Of a DNA stretch of 64,000 nucleotides, positions 47,467 through 59,081 are shown one piece after another. Every line of letters begins with the position of its first letter. The first letter of the stretch is position 1. This DNA comes from Leptospira stimsonii (lineage in GTDB: Bacteria; Spirochaetota; Leptospiria; Leptospirales; Leptospiraceae), in assembly GCF_003545875.1 (NCBI RefSeq), contig NZ_QHCS01000001.1:1313501-1377500 (forward strand). The letters run 5' to 3'. The notes beneath the pieces are model-generated. The model did not search any database. It worked only from the letters and a program-made list of their open reading frames with translations, and had not been told where the DNA came from. The position numbers were made by a program, and so were the translations under genes.

Positions 47467-48227
47467 AACTCAAACTCAGCTGGGTTCCTAATACAATCAC
47501 TCTTGGAAATCTCACGATGGGATTTAGTGCGATGCTCGTCGCTTCCGAAGCCGGATCCAGAGGTGGAAGCGAATTGCAGGCTTATACACTTGCAGGATTC
47601 TTTATATTGCTCGCGGCTCTTTTTGACGGACTGGACGGAATGGTCGCTCGTGCCCTAAATGCGACCTCGGAATTGGGGGCGGATTTGGATAGTCTTGCCG
47701 ATCTCACCGCATTCGGAATCGCTCCCGGATATTTAATGTATCAGATGGTCCTTTCCGAATATAAGATCGATGTCTTCGGAAAAGAGGATCTTTTCCCGAT
47801 CGGGATGCTCGTCGCGGCGATCTTTCCGATCTGCGCGGCGTATCGACTCGCGAGATTCAATGTGGCTCACGATCCGAAATCCTTTACTGGACTTCCTTCT
47901 CCGGTCGCAGGAGTGACCGTCGGATTTTTTCCGATTTTTTTAAACGCAAACTCGGCGCCTCATTGGCTCACGATCATCGGATTTGTTTTGATCGCGATTC
48001 TGATGGTCTCCAATATACGTTATTCGAAACCGCAAGCGGCCATCAAATCCAAACTCAATCCGACGAGGATCTTCCTTCTTATCGGGGGAGTGACCCTTCT
48101 TCTTGTATCGATCGGAGTAAATCGTTGGCCTTGGCTCATCTACGGATTGATTTTCTTTTATATCTTTTCCGGAATAATGACCTTTCTCATCCATCTGATT
48201 CAAGAATTCAGAGTGAAGCTCGATTAA
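47463..48227 (+). CDS. pssA: CDP-diacylglycerol--serine O-phosphatidyltransferase
   Basis: A 254-residue CDP-alcohol phosphatidyltransferase with about seven membrane helices. The family motif DGxxAR(x)8Gx3Dx3D is present as 'DGLDGMVARALNATSELGADLDSLAD' in order near residues 55-80 (split: DGLDGMVAR, then SELGADLDSLAD). It makes phosphatidylserine, the precursor of phosphatidylethanolamine. It is translationally coupled to tsaD. A stem-loop at 48296-48330 lies downstream. Confidence 0.9.
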   Translation: MKLKLSWVPNTITLGNLTMGFSAMLVASEAGSRGGSELQAYTLAGFFILLAALFDGLDGMVARALNATSELGADLDSLADLTAFGIAPGYLMYQMVLSEYKIDVFGKEDLFPIGMLVAAIFPICAAYRLARFNVAHDPKSFTGLPSPVAGVTVGFFPIFLNANSAPHWLTIIGFVLIAILMVSNIRYSKPQAAIKSKLNPTRIFLLIGGVTLLLVSIGVNRWPWLIYGLIFFYIFSGIMTFLIHLIQEFRVKLD

Positions 48228-48848
48228 GAAAACGAGAATTCTATCCGATTCGATTTAGAATATTAGAATTTCTTCATTCTTCAACGGATTCTATCGCGGA
48301 AACTTCCGTTTTTCTAAAAGGAGTTTCCGCAAAAAGAAACTTACACCGGACCCAAAGGCCTTAAGAATAGAACGATCGAGGTCCGTTCGCTTTGAGTCCC
48401 GCCACGAGTCCGCAAGTTCGAAAGCCGTAGAGCTTTAGGCGCAAACCAACGGGGAATTGGTATTCGTATTTTTCACTAAAACACGGAGAGAGAATGGAAT
48501 CTGAAAAGGATCGAGCTTTCTGAAAGATCAGAGACACGGCGTGTTTACCGCGAAACTTCTTCCCAAATCCAAAAATGCAAGTGTGGATTGATGATTCTAC
48601 GGAAGGTAGGGAACGCGACTTATTTAAGGGAAGGTATTCTTTGTTCCGAAGGAATTTTCTAAAGTATTTTCTTTGATTCAATACGCCGAAGTAAATCAAA
48701 GTTTAAGAAACCGAAAACAGAGGAGTTCTCGCAGAATGCTCTCCGAATTTTAAAAAGGAATATTTTCTGAAACCCGCATAGGAGTTCCTACTTCTGCAAA
48801 AAAAAACGGACTCTCGCTCCCGTTCACTCTCAAGTTTTAAGATAAGGA
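48228..48848. other. 621-base intergenic region with a hairpin
   Basis: GCGGAAAC/GTTTCCGC (48296-48303 and 48323-48330, extended inward with one bulge) is a good stem after pssA and may be its terminator, although no U-run follows. The remaining bases have no convincing gene; the minus-strand frame at 48361-48699 has no Shine-Dalgarno or family features. Confidence 0.5.
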
Positions 48849-50447
48849 CTAAAACGGGAATTGCACCTGAAGGTTGATCCAGATTCCGTCGCTTTTGTTT
48901 TCCTTCTTTCGAGAATGGCTCACCGTAAAAGCGATGTAAGGTGAAAGAAGTCTGAGACGAAATGAAGAATTCCGATCCGTGAATACAAAGCTCGTCTCGT
49001 CTCTCGCGGTCCTCGCTTCGAAAAGGGAATCCGTTCGGTTTCCTTCTTTTTGAAATAAAAAAGCGCCTTCCAAGTTCCAAGAATCGTCCAGACGGAAGGA
49101 CCATTTGCCTTCCGTGATCAAATCCCCGTTGGTCCTCCATTCCTGACCGGCCTCGATCGAAACATTCTTCTTCTGAAAGGAATAAGAAAGACCTCTTCCT
49201 AAAGTTTCCGAAGAATGATCCTGCGAATAATTACGAAGAGAAAGGAGAATTCCTCCCGCCTCTCCAAAATACAAGGGCGCTTTTCCACCCACGATTTGCC
49301 AACGTTGAGAATCCGTCGTAACGGAAGGTTCCACAGAATTTTCCAAAAACGCAGAACCCTCGTTTTCCAAAGGAAGGGGCCGCTTCCAAGCGCGAACCCA
49401 TTCCAAAGAAAAATAAGAATGGGAAACGATTCCAAAACGAGCCAGAGAGGCTTTTCCGTCGAGTTCCGTTCGATTCGGGTCGATCGCGAAGAGTTCCCGA
49501 CTTTTTCCACGATACCCGGTGATCCGAAATTCCGAATCCAAAGGTTCCACAAAGATCGAAGTGTAAAAGGTTCCGTCCCATTCTTTTTTGATTCCAAAAG
49601 TCTGGATTCGAGAAACGACTTTCGGTCCGGGAAGCCGAAAATTTTTGGATCGAAAATCTACGGATGCGTAGTGTGTTTTTGACTCCGGTGCATAAGCAAA
49701 TTCGAATATTCTTTTGGGAGAAACCAAAAAATAACCGCCGCGTTTCCGCGCTTCGACTTCGGAAAAATAGGAACCGAAGTTCCAGTCCGCCCACTTCCCA
49801 TTTACGAATGCGGATCGATGGATTGGCTGTTCTATCTCGGGAAGAGCCGTATAAAAATTGTCGTCCCGTAAAAAATAAAAATTCTCCAGAGGTCGAAACC
49901 GATGACCAAAGCTGACTCTTGCAAATTCGTTTTCCCATTTGCCGGAAAAAAGCGGTTTCGCTCTTCTCGTTTCCAAAAAGCCGGTCCAACACGAAGGAAA
50001 TTCTCTACTTGCTTTTTTAAGTTTCAACGGACAATTGGACGTTTTCCAAAACCAGTTTTCCTTTTCTTCTCTGGTATAACGAGAGTTATACGTTTCGAAG
50101 GTCGCTCCGATCCTGGAATTTTCGGAAAAAAGAGGGGGGGCAAAAGGAAAAAACAACACAAACGAAGCGGAAAAAATTTTAAAACAAAGTAAGAATCTAG
50201 AATATTCAAAAAAACGAAACTTATTTCCGAAACCGGTTTCTATTTTTTTGGAAGTAGAAAATATTTTTACGAAGAAACGCGTTCGTACCGGAGAAACAGT
50301 TCGAAAAAGAACAACTCGTTTTGCAAGAAGCGAAACCGAACAAAAACATCGATTCCAAAACAAAAAAAAGGATACTTCGGAAACGAGGAAATAAAGATAC
50401 GAAGAATGGAAATCGAAGCCAGGTAGGATTTTAGAGGAGGAAAACAT
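48849..50447 (-). CDS. Putative outer membrane beta-barrel protein
   Basis: The frame encodes up to 532 residues. From about residue 110 it is rich in alternating aromatic/polar strands, with the last residues 'NLQVQFPF' ending in Phe, typical of an outer-membrane barrel. The first 85-110 residues are Phe/Ser-rich and not convincing as protein, and a hydrophobic signal-like stretch ('FSASFVLFFPFAPPLFSEN') sits at about 90-110, so the real start may be internal and non-ATG. The ATG at 50447 overlaps the stop of the upstream gene (TGATG), which favours it as the start if the annotation is kept. A run of seven C on the coding strand lies at 50134-50140, just at the signal-like end. Confidence 0.55.
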   Translation of the reverse strand: MFSSSKILPGFDFHSSYLYFLVSEVSFFLFWNRCFCSVSLLAKRVVLFRTVSPVRTRFFVKIFSTSKKIETGFGNKFRFFEYSRFLLCFKIFSASFVLFFPFAPPLFSENSRIGATFETYNSRYTREEKENWFWKTSNCPLKLKKASREFPSCWTGFLETRRAKPLFSGKWENEFARVSFGHRFRPLENFYFLRDDNFYTALPEIEQPIHRSAFVNGKWADWNFGSYFSEVEARKRGGYFLVSPKRIFEFAYAPESKTHYASVDFRSKNFRLPGPKVVSRIQTFGIKKEWDGTFYTSIFVEPLDSEFRITGYRGKSRELFAIDPNRTELDGKASLARFGIVSHSYFSLEWVRAWKRPLPLENEGSAFLENSVEPSVTTDSQRWQIVGGKAPLYFGEAGGILLSLRNYSQDHSSETLGRGLSYSFQKKNVSIEAGQEWRTNGDLITEGKWSFRLDDSWNLEGAFLFQKEGNRTDSLFEARTARDETSFVFTDRNSSFRLRLLSPYIAFTVSHSRKKENKSDGIWINLQVQFPF

Positions 50448-51436
50448 CAACGTTTCTCCTTCTTTTTACTGGGATTCTTCTTCCTCAAAATCGCAAGGAC
50501 GCGGTTTTTGTCCTTTTCCGAAAGAGATTCCACAAATTCGAAAAAAGCTTCTCTGGAACGAGAGCTTTCTCTGGAGATTCTCAGGGAAGAATCAAGAGAA
50601 AAACCTGCGGATAAGAGTTCCTGGACCCCGAGGGAAATCTTGAATAGGGAATGATATTGATTCCGATTTTGGACGTTTTTGAAAACCGTCTCTTTTTTGG
50701 GGTGGGCTTCCCTCTGAGAAGTAATATTCCTAAATTCGAATATACTAGAAACAGAATGTTGTTTGCCTTCCGTTTCGTTTCCAAAAGCGGAAAACTGCAA
50801 ATTCTCCCAGGAAAAAACGACACCAAGAGAAAAACGATCCTCCGTCTGTGCTCCGTTCCAGCTCCGAGAGGCTCCTAAAAAAAGGGTGAACTCCTTTTCC
50901 CTCGGAGAATGGAGTAAGATAGAAACACTTTCGAAATCCCCGCCTCGTTTTCCGAAAACTTGAATCCCTTGTTTTTCGAAAAATTCCAGACGTGTTCCGA
51001 AAACGAACAGATCGATTTCACCTCTTTCCCAACCGGCAAAGAAGGAAAGACGAAATCGATTCTCCGGCGGAAGATAAGAATATTCCAGTCCGGAGAAAGT
51101 CCGGTAAAACCAACGATTCTCCTGTTCCGGATTTCTTTCCTTCTCCGAAAGAAGATTCCACTTCCAGAGATGTCTTGGATTTTCCGGAAGAACGGGAAGA
51201 GAAAGTTTGAATCCGTAGGAAGGAAGCGTTTCTTTTTTCGCCTCCGTCCAAAACCCCAGAGCAAAAGAAGAATTCGATCTCTCAGAAAAAAGAAAAGGAT
51301 TCAGATCCCTTGGTGAACCTTCCTTCGAAGGCGTTTCAGCCCGACTCGAGTGAGAAAGGAGAAGAAAAAGAAAGGAAAGGAGGAACCGAAGTCGATTCTT
51401 CTCCTTTCCAAGAGGTATGCTTAGCGTTTTCCCCAC
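50447..51436 (-). CDS. Putative exported or outer-membrane protein upstream of the barrel gene
   Basis: A 329-residue protein with a signal peptide (residues 14-33, 'RLRFLLSFLFLLLSHSSRAE'). The mature part has amphipathic beta-strand-like segments ('FALGFWTEAKKETLPSYGFKL', split in the middle of the barrel) and ends with a helical Lys/Arg-rich tail. I do not recognise the family. It is coupled to the putative barrel gene by a TGATG overlap, which suggests the pair works together. The start has a plausible leader. Confidence 0.55.
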   Translation of the reverse strand: MGKTLSIPLGKEKNRLRFLLSFLFLLLSHSSRAETPSKEGSPRDLNPFLFSERSNSSFALGFWTEAKKETLPSYGFKLSLPVLPENPRHLWKWNLLSEKERNPEQENRWFYRTFSGLEYSYLPPENRFRLSFFAGWERGEIDLFVFGTRLEFFEKQGIQVFGKRGGDFESVSILLHSPREKEFTLFLGASRSWNGAQTEDRFSLGVVFSWENLQFSAFGNETEGKQHSVSSIFEFRNITSQREAHPKKETVFKNVQNRNQYHSLFKISLGVQELLSAGFSLDSSLRISRESSRSREAFFEFVESLSEKDKNRVLAILRKKNPSKKKEKR

Positions 51437-51750
51437 ATCGAAAACGGTTCTTCGATCCGCTTTCGAAGGGTGGAAATTCTAAAAAAAAAACGCAAAACGT
51501 ACGAAAAAAATCGAATGGAAGCCGTTTTGTCCGGGGGGAAAGGTAAGATAAAGAACAGAAACGGAGGAAAACCACAGGTTTTATTACCCAAGATCGCTCT
51601 GGACTCGAAAATCGAAGGATTTTAAAATTTTGAGCGTTTTTAGTTGACATTTACTAATGTTTTGAGTAGTATATACATATCCGTTAAGTGGAATTATTTG
51701 TGGTTTTATCGGTTTATGTCGTCTAATTTAATAAGAATGGAGAGAAGACT
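51437..51750. other. Divergent intergenic region with promoter
   Basis: It holds a run of ten A's near 51480 and the sigma70-like promoter for the 74-residue gene and radC. No gene is visible in it. Confidence 0.5.
51644..51672 (+). promoter_or_regulatory. Strong sigma70-type promoter before the small gene and radC
   Basis: TTGACA (51644-51649) is a perfect -35, and TAGTAT (51667-51672) is a good -10, spaced 17 bases. The start of transcription would be near 51679, about 70 bases before the ATG at 51751. This is the best consensus promoter in the window. Confidence 0.7.
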
Positions 51751-51971
51751 ATGATCATTCGATCTCTGCAAGAATCAGCAAATTACCAGAGAAAACGTGG
51801 TGGTCTCGCAGGCGCTGGCCCTAATTGGAGGGAAAGAACTCGTGCGGGAGAATCCAATCTGAAATCCTTCGCGGATTATCTGGAAGAAGCGTTCGAAGGG
51901 GAAGTAGTTCAACAGGGGACCTGGTTTGCAGATTCTCTGTCTGAGCTCAGTAAAAACAACCTGAAGCGGAT

Positions 51972-51975
<4 letters not shown>
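51751..51975 (+). CDS. Small conserved hypothetical protein, 74 aa
   Basis: The 74-residue protein starts at an ATG with GGAGAG 6 bases upstream. It is hydrophilic, with a Gly/Arg-rich N-terminal part ('RKRGGLAGAGPNWRER') and an acidic helical C-terminal half ('FADYLEEAFEGEVVQQ'). I do not recognise it. It lies directly downstream of the strongest promoter in the window, and its stop overlaps the radC start (TTGA), so radC depends on this transcript. The arrangement suggests that it is a real gene and possibly DNA-repair related. Confidence 0.7.
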
Positions 51976-52663
<688 letters not shown>

Positions 52664-52670
<7 letters not shown>

Positions 52671-53419
52671 AAAATTTACCGATTCTTTGGATTTTAGTGA
52701 GGAGAGATTACGCCTTACAATTTGCCGGAAGCGCTCTCGGAATTTCTTGGATGCTCGTCCAGAATCTCAGCATCATTCTCATTTATACGATTGTTTTCTT
52801 ATTCTTACATCTCAAGGGGAATCCGGAATCCGCGGTTGATTATATCGGCTACGCGTTTAGCGGACTTCTTTTTTGGGTTCCTCTTCAGGAATATATGATC
52901 CGAGGAACCTCCATTCTTACCGAAAATCGGCAGTTAATCAAAAGATCCCCTTTGGGTCCGGAGATATTTCTCTGGATTCCCTTTGTTCAGATGCTCATTC
53001 ATTTTTTGGTGACGGCGATTCCGGTTCTGGTCGTTCTCGGTATATTCGGAAAATTGAATGTATTTTTGTTTCCTCTTTCGATTCTTGTGATTTCCACGGT
53101 CGGAATTCTTTTGTCTTTTGTGCAGGGTTATTTGGCGCGAGCGAACGTGATTCTTCGGGACATTACTCCTTTGATTCGACTGATTTCCCAATTCTTCTTT
53201 TGGTCTTTGCCGATCCTTTATTTGTCTTCCGGTTTTTTACATTCGGTCAACGTCTGGAATCCTCTCAACTTTCCCCTGGAAGTTTTTCGTTCCGTTTTGT
53301 TAAACGACTTCGTTCCGGTTTTTCATTGGAAGGAATTCCTTCCTTATCTGATTCTATTTCCTTCGATCGGAATTTTCTCCCGTTCTAAATTTCATTCGGT
53401 GATCCTGGACCATCTTTGA
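52664..53419 (+). CDS. ABC-2 type polysaccharide export permease (Wzm-like)
   Basis: A 251-residue membrane protein with about six hydrophobic helices. The N-terminal 'VRRDYALQFAGSALGISWMLVQNL' is the signature of polysaccharide ABC permeases (Wzm/TagG). It works with the ATPase directly downstream to export a lipid-linked surface polysaccharide. The start is a GTG at 52664 overlapping the radC stop. Its stop overlaps the start of the ATPase gene. Confidence 0.88.
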
Positions 53420-54615
53420 GCCTGAAAGTAGAAAATCTTCATAAGGTCTACAAGGGATTTAGCGGACCTTCCAAAAGAATTCTCAACGTTCTTACTCTCG
53501 GGTTTTTTGGGAACGACGTACGTTATGACGCTCTCAAAGATATCAGCTTTCAGGTCGAGCCGGGAGAAATCGTAGGTTTGATCGGAAGAAACGGCGCGGG
53601 TAAGTCGACGCTCTTGAAAGTTTTGACCGGGGTTTCGTCTTACGCGTCCGGAAAGATCACAAAGAACGGAACGCTTCGTTCCATATTGGAATTGGGGGTC
53701 GGGTTCAATCCCGAACTTTCGGGGGAGGAAAATCTCTACTACAACGGTCTTGTCTGGGGACTCAGTCCGAAGGAAATATCTTCTTCGATGGACGAAATTT
53801 TCGAATTCTCGGGTTTAAAAGAATTTAAGAATATTCCAATTAAGCAATATTCTTCCGGGATGGTGATGCGCCTCGGTTTTGCATTGGCGACGTTTTCAAG
53901 ACCGGATATTCTCATCGTGGACGAGGCCCTCGCGGTGGGGGATGCGAGCTTTCAACAAAAATGTCTGCACCGTTTTCGTTCCTTCCAAGAAAAAGGAACC
54001 ATGACCTTGATCGTGAGCCACGATCTGGAACTTCTCAAATCCGTCTGTTCGAGGGTTTTGATTTTAGAAAAAGGCAAACTCGTGTTCGACGGAGATCCTG
54101 TGGAAGGATTTCGGGAATATATGCAGATCATCGCGGACTCCGGATCGGGAGAAGAATCGATTCTTCCCTTACAAAAGGATTCTCCCTTGGAAAACCTTTC
54201 TCTGAGTTTGAAATACAAGGGTCAGATCAATCCGAAAATTCTTCCCGTTGGAGCGGAGATCGAGATCGAGGTCGGAGCGAAGTTTCAGAAAGATATTCCG
54301 GATTTGACCGTGGGTTTTCATATCGACGACGCGAGAGGAATCCGTGCGTTCGGAACAAATACGTTTCACCTCGGCAATTCTTTGAAAAACATTCTCGCGG
54401 GAGAATCGATTACGGCGAACTTCCGACTTCCACTCAACTTTTCTGCGGGGAAATATTCTCTCGGTCTCGCTTTGCACGAAGGGGACAATCACGTAGGACA
54501 AAGTTATCTCTGGAAGGACGGAATTCTTTCCTTTGAACTGGAACGTCTGGATCTTCCGAAATTCGAAGGCGCCGCGTGGTTGCCGGTAAAAAGCAGTCTC
54601 AAAAAAGACGTTTGA
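53416..54615 (+). CDS. Polysaccharide ABC transporter ATPase (Wzt-like) with C-terminal binding domain
   Basis: A 399-residue ATPase. N-terminal domain (1-240): Walker A 'GRNGAGKST', signature 'YSSGMVMRL' and Walker B 'ILIVDEAL'. The 'LGVGFNPELSGEENLYYNG' insert is typical of polysaccharide exporters. Residues about 250-399 form the extra beta-sandwich domain found in Wzt proteins that recognise a modified O-antigen terminus. The start is a TTG at 53416 overlapping the permease stop. A CCCGATTT/AAGTCGGG stem lies 2-30 bases after the stop. Confidence 0.9.
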   Translation: MSLKVENLHKVYKGFSGPSKRILNVLTLGFFGNDVRYDALKDISFQVEPGEIVGLIGRNGAGKSTLLKVLTGVSSYASGKITKNGTLRSILELGVGFNPELSGEENLYYNGLVWGLSPKEISSSMDEIFEFSGLKEFKNIPIKQYSSGMVMRLGFALATFSRPDILIVDEALAVGDASFQQKCLHRFRSFQEKGTMTLIVSHDLELLKSVCSRVLILEKGKLVFDGDPVEGFREYMQIIADSGSGEESILPLQKDSPLENLSLSLKYKGQINPKILPVGAEIEIEVGAKFQKDIPDLTVGFHIDDARGIRAFGTNTFHLGNSLKNILAGESITANFRLPLNFSAGKYSLGLALHEGDNHVGQSYLWKDGILSFELERLDLPKFEGAAWLPVKSSLKKDV

Positions 54616-54669
54616 TCCCGATTTATTTTTCTTTCTAAGTCGGGAAAGTCCGGAATCCTGGTTCTCAAT

Positions 54670-55980
<1,311 letters not shown>

Positions 55981-56057
55981 TTTTCCGATTTCAGTTGATC
56001 TTACCCGCATGTGTGAGGCACCTGTTAAGAGAATCTTACTTCAAGAAAGGGCTATTT

Positions 56058-56140
56058 TAGGAGTTCCTACAGGGAAGTTTGTATTTGCAAAAAATATGTT
56101 TTTCTAATATGAGGGATTTGACGGATTTTTCCCCTACCCG
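56058..56140. repeat. Dispersed intergenic repeat, copy 3
   Basis: Dyad TAGGA-GT-TCCTA (56058-56069), then TTTGCAA, an AT-rich segment and TTTTTCCCC near 56132. Same order as copies 1 and 2, with a different dyad sequence. Confidence 0.6.
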
Positions 56141-56208
56141 AAATTGCTTAACCTTGTCCGCAAGTTGAGAGGAGATACGACGAGAATCGTCCTGGGACAA
56201 GGGTTTTG

Positions 56209-56400
56209 TAGGAATTCCTAGAAGAGAATTTTTTCTTGCGAGAAGTTTGAATTTATGATAGAGGAACGTTTCCGAGGATTTTCCCGCCTCCGAAACTCGA
56301 TGATTCGCTCCCTATGAATCGCTCATCAACCCCTCCATCCAAGATCAGGGCGGGGCACGCGACTTTTACGGAAGAATTGTCGTAGTTCCAACGGTTTTTC
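56209..56400. repeat. Dispersed intergenic repeat, copy 4, with tail module
   Basis: Perfect palindrome TAGGAATTCCTA (56209-56220), CTTGCGA element, an AT-rich segment to TTTTCCCGCC, then the GC-rich tail module with the degenerate dyad GTCGTAGTTCCAAC (56379-56392). The tail matches the one after copy 2. Confidence 0.6.
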
Positions 56401-56949
56401 TGAAGATCCATACAACTTGTGGGTAAGATTCAGCTTTTGAAAGGGAAGATTTTGGAATTGAACCTTCGATGCGGTTTCCTTTTTTTGAAATTGATTTGGT
56501 ATTCATTTTCGTGGAGAAAATGAATTGGAAAATTAGAATATTCTAATGTATTGATTTTCTCCCATACGATCGGATTCGAACTTTGATCCAGTTGCAGGTT
56601 TCATTTCTTTTTGGCGACGGTTTGTCGAGACAAGAAGATGGGAAAGCCGAGTGATCTGTGAGTAACCGATCCCGGATTTATAAGTTTACCTCAAGACCTA
56701 AAAAATGCGGGAACTCCTCCGTTTTGAATCGTAGAACTCATCTCGCAAAAAACGAAAAGAGGGTGAAATATTTTTTCCGTCCTTCCAGCAAATTTCCTTT
56801 TTGATTTTTGGAATCCGTTCTTAGTGTTTTTCCTCTAATATCGAAAAATCCGTTTGTGATTTCAAGCCGTTCTCGGGAGTTTTTTCAAAAGAATCGTTTG
56901 GATCTTCTAAAAAAGCGGAACGTTCCTCCGACCTTTTTTTGTGGAACGT

Positions 56950-58875
56950 TTAACGGAAAAGAAAGGAAATCTTCGATTCCAATAAATCGATTTGATCAAA
57001 GGCAACCGAATTTCCAAAAGAAAGTCCGTTTGAAAAAGTCAGAGTGGCCGTTGCCTTTCCGCCAGCGTTCAGATTTTGATTCCCCAGCCCAGTGGAAGGG
57101 TCGGTCTTAAAAAAATGAACCTTACCTTTTCCAACCTGCGAAGCGCCTGTTGCGATCGGATCCGGTGCGGAAACGAGCACATCAGACAATCCGTCTCCGT
57201 TCATATCCTGGAGAACGGTAAAAATTCCGAAATTTAAACCTGCTGATTCCCCACCGAACACAGCTACTCCGGAGCCTCCGGAGCTCAAATCTACGTTCTG
57301 GATGCCGATCGAACCCGCACTTTGAAATATGTAAGCGTTCCCGAAATTATTCGCGGTCTGATTGGCGCCGACGAGGAGGTCCGCAAAACCGTCCCCATTT
57401 ATATCACCAGCGGACATAGACGCGCCGAAAGAGCAATTGGTTCCTCCGTTGCAAGTGGAAAGAGACGGACCGAACAAAGTCGTATTGGGAGTATTCGAAA
57501 AAGGATTTGTCCCGCCGCAGTTAGAATGATAGACGAAGACGAGTCCTCTGTTCGTGTTGTATCCCTGTGCCGTTACCGCGAGATCGGCGCAAGAATCTCC
57601 GTTGAAATCGGCAAGTTGAACCATAGACGAAGCGTAATTGCATCCTCCCCCCGGAGGACATTGCGCGTTAGGCGAAATCAGATATTGCGGCGTTAGAGGA
57701 AGAACTCCCGCATTTGATATAAAGATATAAACTCTTCCCTGGTTTGTATTGAAAGTGGGAGCGCCTACGACTAGATCCATGTATCCGTCTGCGTTGATAT
57801 CCCCGACGCTGGAACTCGAACCGAAGTTATCCGCCGCCCCTAAATACTTAATGTCGGCCAATCCGCCGGCTCCTAAATTTTTGGACGGAACTCCGGACGA
57901 CCCCTGGCTATAAAAAATATAACTTACGCCGTTTAGCCAAGGGGAAGTTAGGATCGCATCGTCATAGCCGTCGTTATTTACGTCACCGCCTAACACAACT
58001 GAGCCGAGTCGTTCTCCGCTGTTCTGCCCTTGGATCAAAGTATTGTAAGAACCGCCGGAAAGTAAATTTTGACTTTGAATTCCGTTCGGGCCGGAACTGT
58101 GAAATATAAAAGCGGCTCCGATCGTACCGAATGCGGGTGAGGCTTGAGCACCGATGACCATATCCGCATAACCGTCTCCGTTAAAATCGCCGGAACCGAT
58201 CCGATCTCCGAAATAGGTTCCTCCCGCTTGACCGTCCGTGAGAATAGAGTCCGGCGTTGGAGATGGATTTCCAGTATCTCCGTGGCCTAAAAAAACAAGC
58301 CCGTACCCTACGACCGCGTTACTCGGAGAGACAGAGAGAAGAGCATCCGCAAACCCGTCTCCGTTGGTATCACGATTTGGTCCCTTGATCACATTGATTG
58401 ACTTACTTCCGAAGATATTCCCAAACGAATCGACTGCACTGATGGAAATCTTGTGTCTCGTTCCTAATTTCCAAAACGTTCCCGTAACGGAAGGCGCGGG
58501 AAGTTGATATCTCCATGAGGAAAGACTATCCACCGGAACGATACTTCCGGGTTGACCGTCCAGAGAAACATACACTGCCGGGGTCTGCGCTTTACCTGTT
58601 AAAAAACCAGACTGAAGAATAGAATAATTTGCTACATTAGATACTGTGACTGCGTTTTCGGCATAAAGGAAACCGGCTAGGACTCCGGTAAGGATCAGCC
58701 CGAACGAATTTTTCTTCGGACAAAGCGAATTGTTAATATTGCTTACACATTCGACCGGCGGTTTGTAAAAGGGATTGGACCAACAATGGACAAGAGAAGA
58801 GCCTATCAGAATTGAAACTAAAAAAGGAAGTAAAGAGGAAAAAATCCTAAACCGTAATAAGTTATATCGTTTCAC
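56950..58875 (-). CDS. FG-GAP/integrin-alpha-like seven-bladed lipoprotein
   Basis: The 641-residue protein has a lipobox-like 'SSLVHC' after a signal of about 25 residues, so it is likely lipidated and exposed. It contains seven calcium-binding loops of the DxNxDGxxD kind: 'DTNGDGFAD', 'DFNGDGYAD', 'DVNNDGYDD', 'DINADGYMD', 'DFNGDSCAD', 'DINGDGFAD' and 'DMNGDGLSD', spaced about 60 residues apart, the hallmark of FG-GAP beta-propellers as in integrin alpha chains. The start I favour is a GTG at 58875 with AGGA 9 bases upstream, which places the signal at the right distance; a longer frame begins at 58962. Confidence 0.85.
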   Translation of the reverse strand: MKRYNLLRFRIFSSLLPFLVSILIGSSLVHCWSNPFYKPPVECVSNINNSLCPKKNSFGLILTGVLAGFLYAENAVTVSNVANYSILQSGFLTGKAQTPAVYVSLDGQPGSIVPVDSLSSWRYQLPAPSVTGTFWKLGTRHKISISAVDSFGNIFGSKSINVIKGPNRDTNGDGFADALLSVSPSNAVVGYGLVFLGHGDTGNPSPTPDSILTDGQAGGTYFGDRIGSGDFNGDGYADMVIGAQASPAFGTIGAAFIFHSSGPNGIQSQNLLSGGSYNTLIQGQNSGERLGSVVLGGDVNNDGYDDAILTSPWLNGVSYIFYSQGSSGVPSKNLGAGGLADIKYLGAADNFGSSSSVGDINADGYMDLVVGAPTFNTNQGRVYIFISNAGVLPLTPQYLISPNAQCPPGGGCNYASSMVQLADFNGDSCADLAVTAQGYNTNRGLVFVYHSNCGGTNPFSNTPNTTLFGPSLSTCNGGTNCSFGASMSAGDINGDGFADLLVGANQTANNFGNAYIFQSAGSIGIQNVDLSSGGSGVAVFGGESAGLNFGIFTVLQDMNGDGLSDVLVSAPDPIATGASQVGKGKVHFFKTDPSTGLGNQNLNAGGKATATLTFSNGLSFGNSVAFDQIDLLESKISFLFR

Positions 58876-59081
58876 TTCTCTTTTTCCTAAGAAACAACTG
58901 GCCTCTATTTCGGAGGCTGAGGAAAGAAAAAAAAGAGTTTTATAAAAAAATAATAGCATCAAAACGAAAAATCACATCGAAGGCACGTTTCCTTTCGAAA
59001 AGAATTTCAGACTTCGTTTAATCTTTCAGCAAATCGATTAGAATCGAAAGAATCCTGCCAGTGAAAAATCATTTTCTTAAA

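Larger units (their letters stand above)
55981..56949. other. 969-base intergenic region containing dispersed repeats
   Basis: Carries two copies of the dispersed repeat (next entries) in its left half. The right half, 56430-56949, has no repeat and no convincing gene; the frame at 56808-57110 overlaps the FG-GAP gene end in antisense and is noise. Confidence 0.55.

Noticed and set aside
48361..48699. 112-residue minus-strand frame after pssA
   Set aside because: No Shine-Dalgarno, no conserved features; treated as intergenic.
56560..56600. tRNA T-arm-like sequence (reverse strand, AAGTTCGAATCC)
   Set aside because: The flanking bases do not form a T-stem, and no anticodon or acceptor stem can be drawn.
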